This document shows positions 62,850 to 64,000 of a stretch of 64,000 bases of DNA, piece after piece. How positions within the stretch are numbered: position 1 is the stretch's first letter; the number at the start of each line of letters is the position of its first letter. A model generated the notes under the pieces. It was not told where the DNA came from, searched no databases, and saw only the letters and a list, made by a program, of their open reading frames with translations. This DNA is from JARDZU01 sp963730285. Lineage in GTDB: Bacteria; Actinomycetota; Acidimicrobiia; Spongiisociales; ZC4RG35. A program made the position numbers and the translations under genes. The stretch is taken from positions 372,001 to 436,000 of the forward strand of contig CAVSQY010000007.1 in NCBI GenBank assembly GCA_963730285.1, written 5' to 3'.

Positions 62850-63557
62850 ATGGCGGTTGAGACTCACGGAGTCGTGCAGTTGCGCGGCACATCCAAACGT
62901 GTCCCTGTGACCGTGCGCGCCGACCAGGGCCGTCTCAGGGTCGCCACCTCCGATGAGGTGATAGGTGACTGGGACGTCTCAGCCATCGGCATTCAGGCAC
63001 TCAATGACGGCTTCTCCCTGAGAGTCGAAGGCGAGGAGATGATCCTGAAGACTGAGAACGACCCTGGAATTGCCGAGGAGATCGGGATGATGGCGGCCTC
63101 GCCGAGGTTGGCTCGGCGTCTCGCGGCCTCCCATCCTCTCGCGGAGAGAGAGCCTGCGCCAGAGCCGACCCCGATCAAGTCGAATCTCGGGCCGATCTTG
63201 TTTGCCCTCGGGGGGGCTCTGATCCTGGCCGGCGGGTTCTTCCTCCGTCAGGACACCGCTCTGATCGCGAATGAGAATGGCGTGGCACAAGGGCTCTCCG
63301 CCGACGGTCGATTCTGGCTGGCCTTCGTGATTGGCGGGTTGATCATGGCGTTTGTGGGGTACATGCTGGCCCTCGGGCCTCGTTGGGCCCGGTTGGGTGC
63401 CGGTTTGGTCCTCCTGGCTGTGGTGATCCTGTTCGGTGTCGCTGCATCGACCTCGGCCCCTGCCGCCAACCATCTTCTTGCCTATGGATTCGTCGCCGGT
63501 GGGATCGTGGTGGGAATCGCCGTCATCTTCAGCGAGAACCTGAATGACGGCGGTTGA
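62850..63557 (+). CDS. Membrane protein with N-terminal PH-like domain, unknown function
   Basis: 235 residues from ATG 62850. Residues ~1-85 form a soluble, beta-rich part (VQLRGTSKRVPVTVRADQGRL, GDWDVSAIGIQALNDGFSLR) that resembles a PH-type fold; then a linker and four membrane helices (~117-137, 160-180, 184-206, 210-230). I do not recognise a named family. Starts after the pnp terminator. Confidence 0.75.
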   Translation: MAVETHGVVQLRGTSKRVPVTVRADQGRLRVATSDEVIGDWDVSAIGIQALNDGFSLRVEGEEMILKTENDPGIAEEIGMMAASPRLARRLAASHPLAEREPAPEPTPIKSNLGPILFALGGALILAGGFFLRQDTALIANENGVAQGLSADGRFWLAFVIGGLIMAFVGYMLALGPRWARLGAGLVLLAVVILFGVAASTSAPAANHLLAYGFVAGGIVVGIAVIFSENLNDGG

Positions 63558-63564
63558 TCCCCGG

Positions 63565-63570
63565 TAGCGT
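63565..63570 (+). promoter_or_regulatory. -10 box TAGCGT, leaderless promoter of the MutM-family gene
   Basis: TAGCGT, 7 nt (CCATCCG), then GTG 63578. Confidence 0.5.
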
Positions 63571-63577
63571 CCATCCG

Positions 63578-64000
63578 GTGCCGGAACTGCCCGACATCGT
63601 GGTCTATATCGAAGCTCTGGGTCGACGCGTGCTTGGTGAGAGGCTGGTTGGCGTCCGCGTGGCATCACCCTCGGTACTGCGCACCTACGACCCGCCCTAC
63701 GACGCCGCGGTCGGGGCCAACGTCGAGAGCCTCCATCGGGTCGGGAAGCGAATCGTCTTCGGGTTCACACGGGACGTCTTTCTCGTGATCCATCTGATGG
63801 TCGCGGGAAGGCTGCGATGGGAGCCGAAGGGCAAGGCGATACCGAAGAAGGTCGGTCTTGCGGCCCTCGACTTCGACTCGGGCACGCTGACGCTGACCGA
63901 GCAGGGAACCAAGAAGAGGGCCGGCATCTGGGTCTTCAACGGTTGGGATGGAGTCTCCCAACTCGATCGTGGGGGAGTCGAGCCGCTTGAGGTCAGCGCG
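63578..64000 (+). CDS. Formamidopyrimidine-DNA glycosylase (MutM/Nei family), partial
   Basis: First 141 residues; runs off the right edge. After Met removal, the N-terminus PELPDIVVYIEALGRRVLG gives the catalytic Pro and Glu of the Fpg/Nei family; VGKRIVF carries the conserved Lys, and HLMVAGRLRW follows. The H2TH and zinc-finger parts lie outside, so MutM cannot be told from a Nei-type enzyme. Excises oxidised bases. Confidence 0.88.
   Translation, partial: MPELPDIVVYIEALGRRVLGERLVGVRVASPSVLRTYDPPYDAAVGANVESLHRVGKRIVFGFTRDVFLVIHLMVAGRLRWEPKGKAIPKKVGLAALDFDSGTLTLTEQGTKKRAGIWVFNGWDGVSQLDRGGVEPLEVSA

Overview
The window is GC-rich, densely coded chromosomal DNA from a member of the Actinomycetota. 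Support for this comes from a WhiG-type sigma factor, DUF2469, a 13E12/DUF222 HNH protein, and the chain yraN-comM-dprA-xerC-whiG-rpsB-tsf-pyrH-frr-cdsA-dxr-rseP-ispG-proS-rimP-nusA-infB-rbfA-nrnA-truB-ribF-rpsO-pnp, which is the arrangement known from this phylum. A deep lineage such as Acidimicrobiia is possible but is inference. I saw no tRNA, rRNA, CRISPR array, insertion sequence or prophage. No stretch over 300 bases lacks a gene; the longest gaps are 60118-60326 (209 nt, highly structured leader of pnp), 38247-38410 (rpsB leader), 48167-48327 (SOS box region) and 50000-50151 (rimP leader).

Layout. 1-2951 (minus): arginine genes argF'-argB-argC in which ArgB is a kinase-GNAT fusion and the transcarbamylase resembles the N-acetylornithine enzyme of Xanthomonas. 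3003-4720: a SIMPL lipoprotein, an alkyltransferase-like protein and upp. 4766-7466: an extracytosolic flavinylation module (membrane flavin reductase, FMN-binding protein, ApbE). 7552-10263: ppc. 10327-18094: a form I aerobic CO dehydrogenase cluster, coxM-S-L, an XdhC-YHS fusion, coxD, coxE and two small XdhC-family genes. 18227-22497: phosphofructokinase and a TetR/ABC exporter pair. 22570-29608: ffh-rpsP-khpA-rimM // lipoprotein, thiolase, MFS // trmD-rplS, so the usual rimM-trmD junction is interrupted. 29605-38246: lepB, DUF2469, yraN, an ABC exporter, two tiny genes, an enoyl-CoA hydratase, a yeast-type cytosine deaminase, comM, dprA, xerC and whiG. 38411-47531: translation, lipid and isoprenoid genes ending in a frameshifted proS. 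47540-49999: a membrane protein, an SOS-box-preceded HNH gene and fxsA. 50152-64000: the rimP-nusA-infB-to-pnp block with proBA inserted, a membrane protein and the start of a MutM-family gene.

How the genes work together: CO oxidation could feed electrons to respiration, the flavinylation trio suggests electron export to a lipid- or membrane-anchored flavoprotein, cytosine deaminase plus upp allow pyrimidine salvage, and the 3' half is core gene expression.

Two window-wide signals stand out. First, many starts that lack a Shine-Dalgarno sequence have a TAnnnT hexamer exactly 6 or 7 nt before the start codon, which is the signature of leaderless transcription. Second, three translationally coupled genes appear to begin at CTG inside a CTGA stop-start overlap, two of them with a well-placed Shine-Dalgarno sequence. 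I found no clearly new multi-gene system; the most notable items are these initiation signals, the acetylated arginine pathway, the yeast-type cytosine deaminase, the SOS-linked HNH gene and the proS frameshifts.
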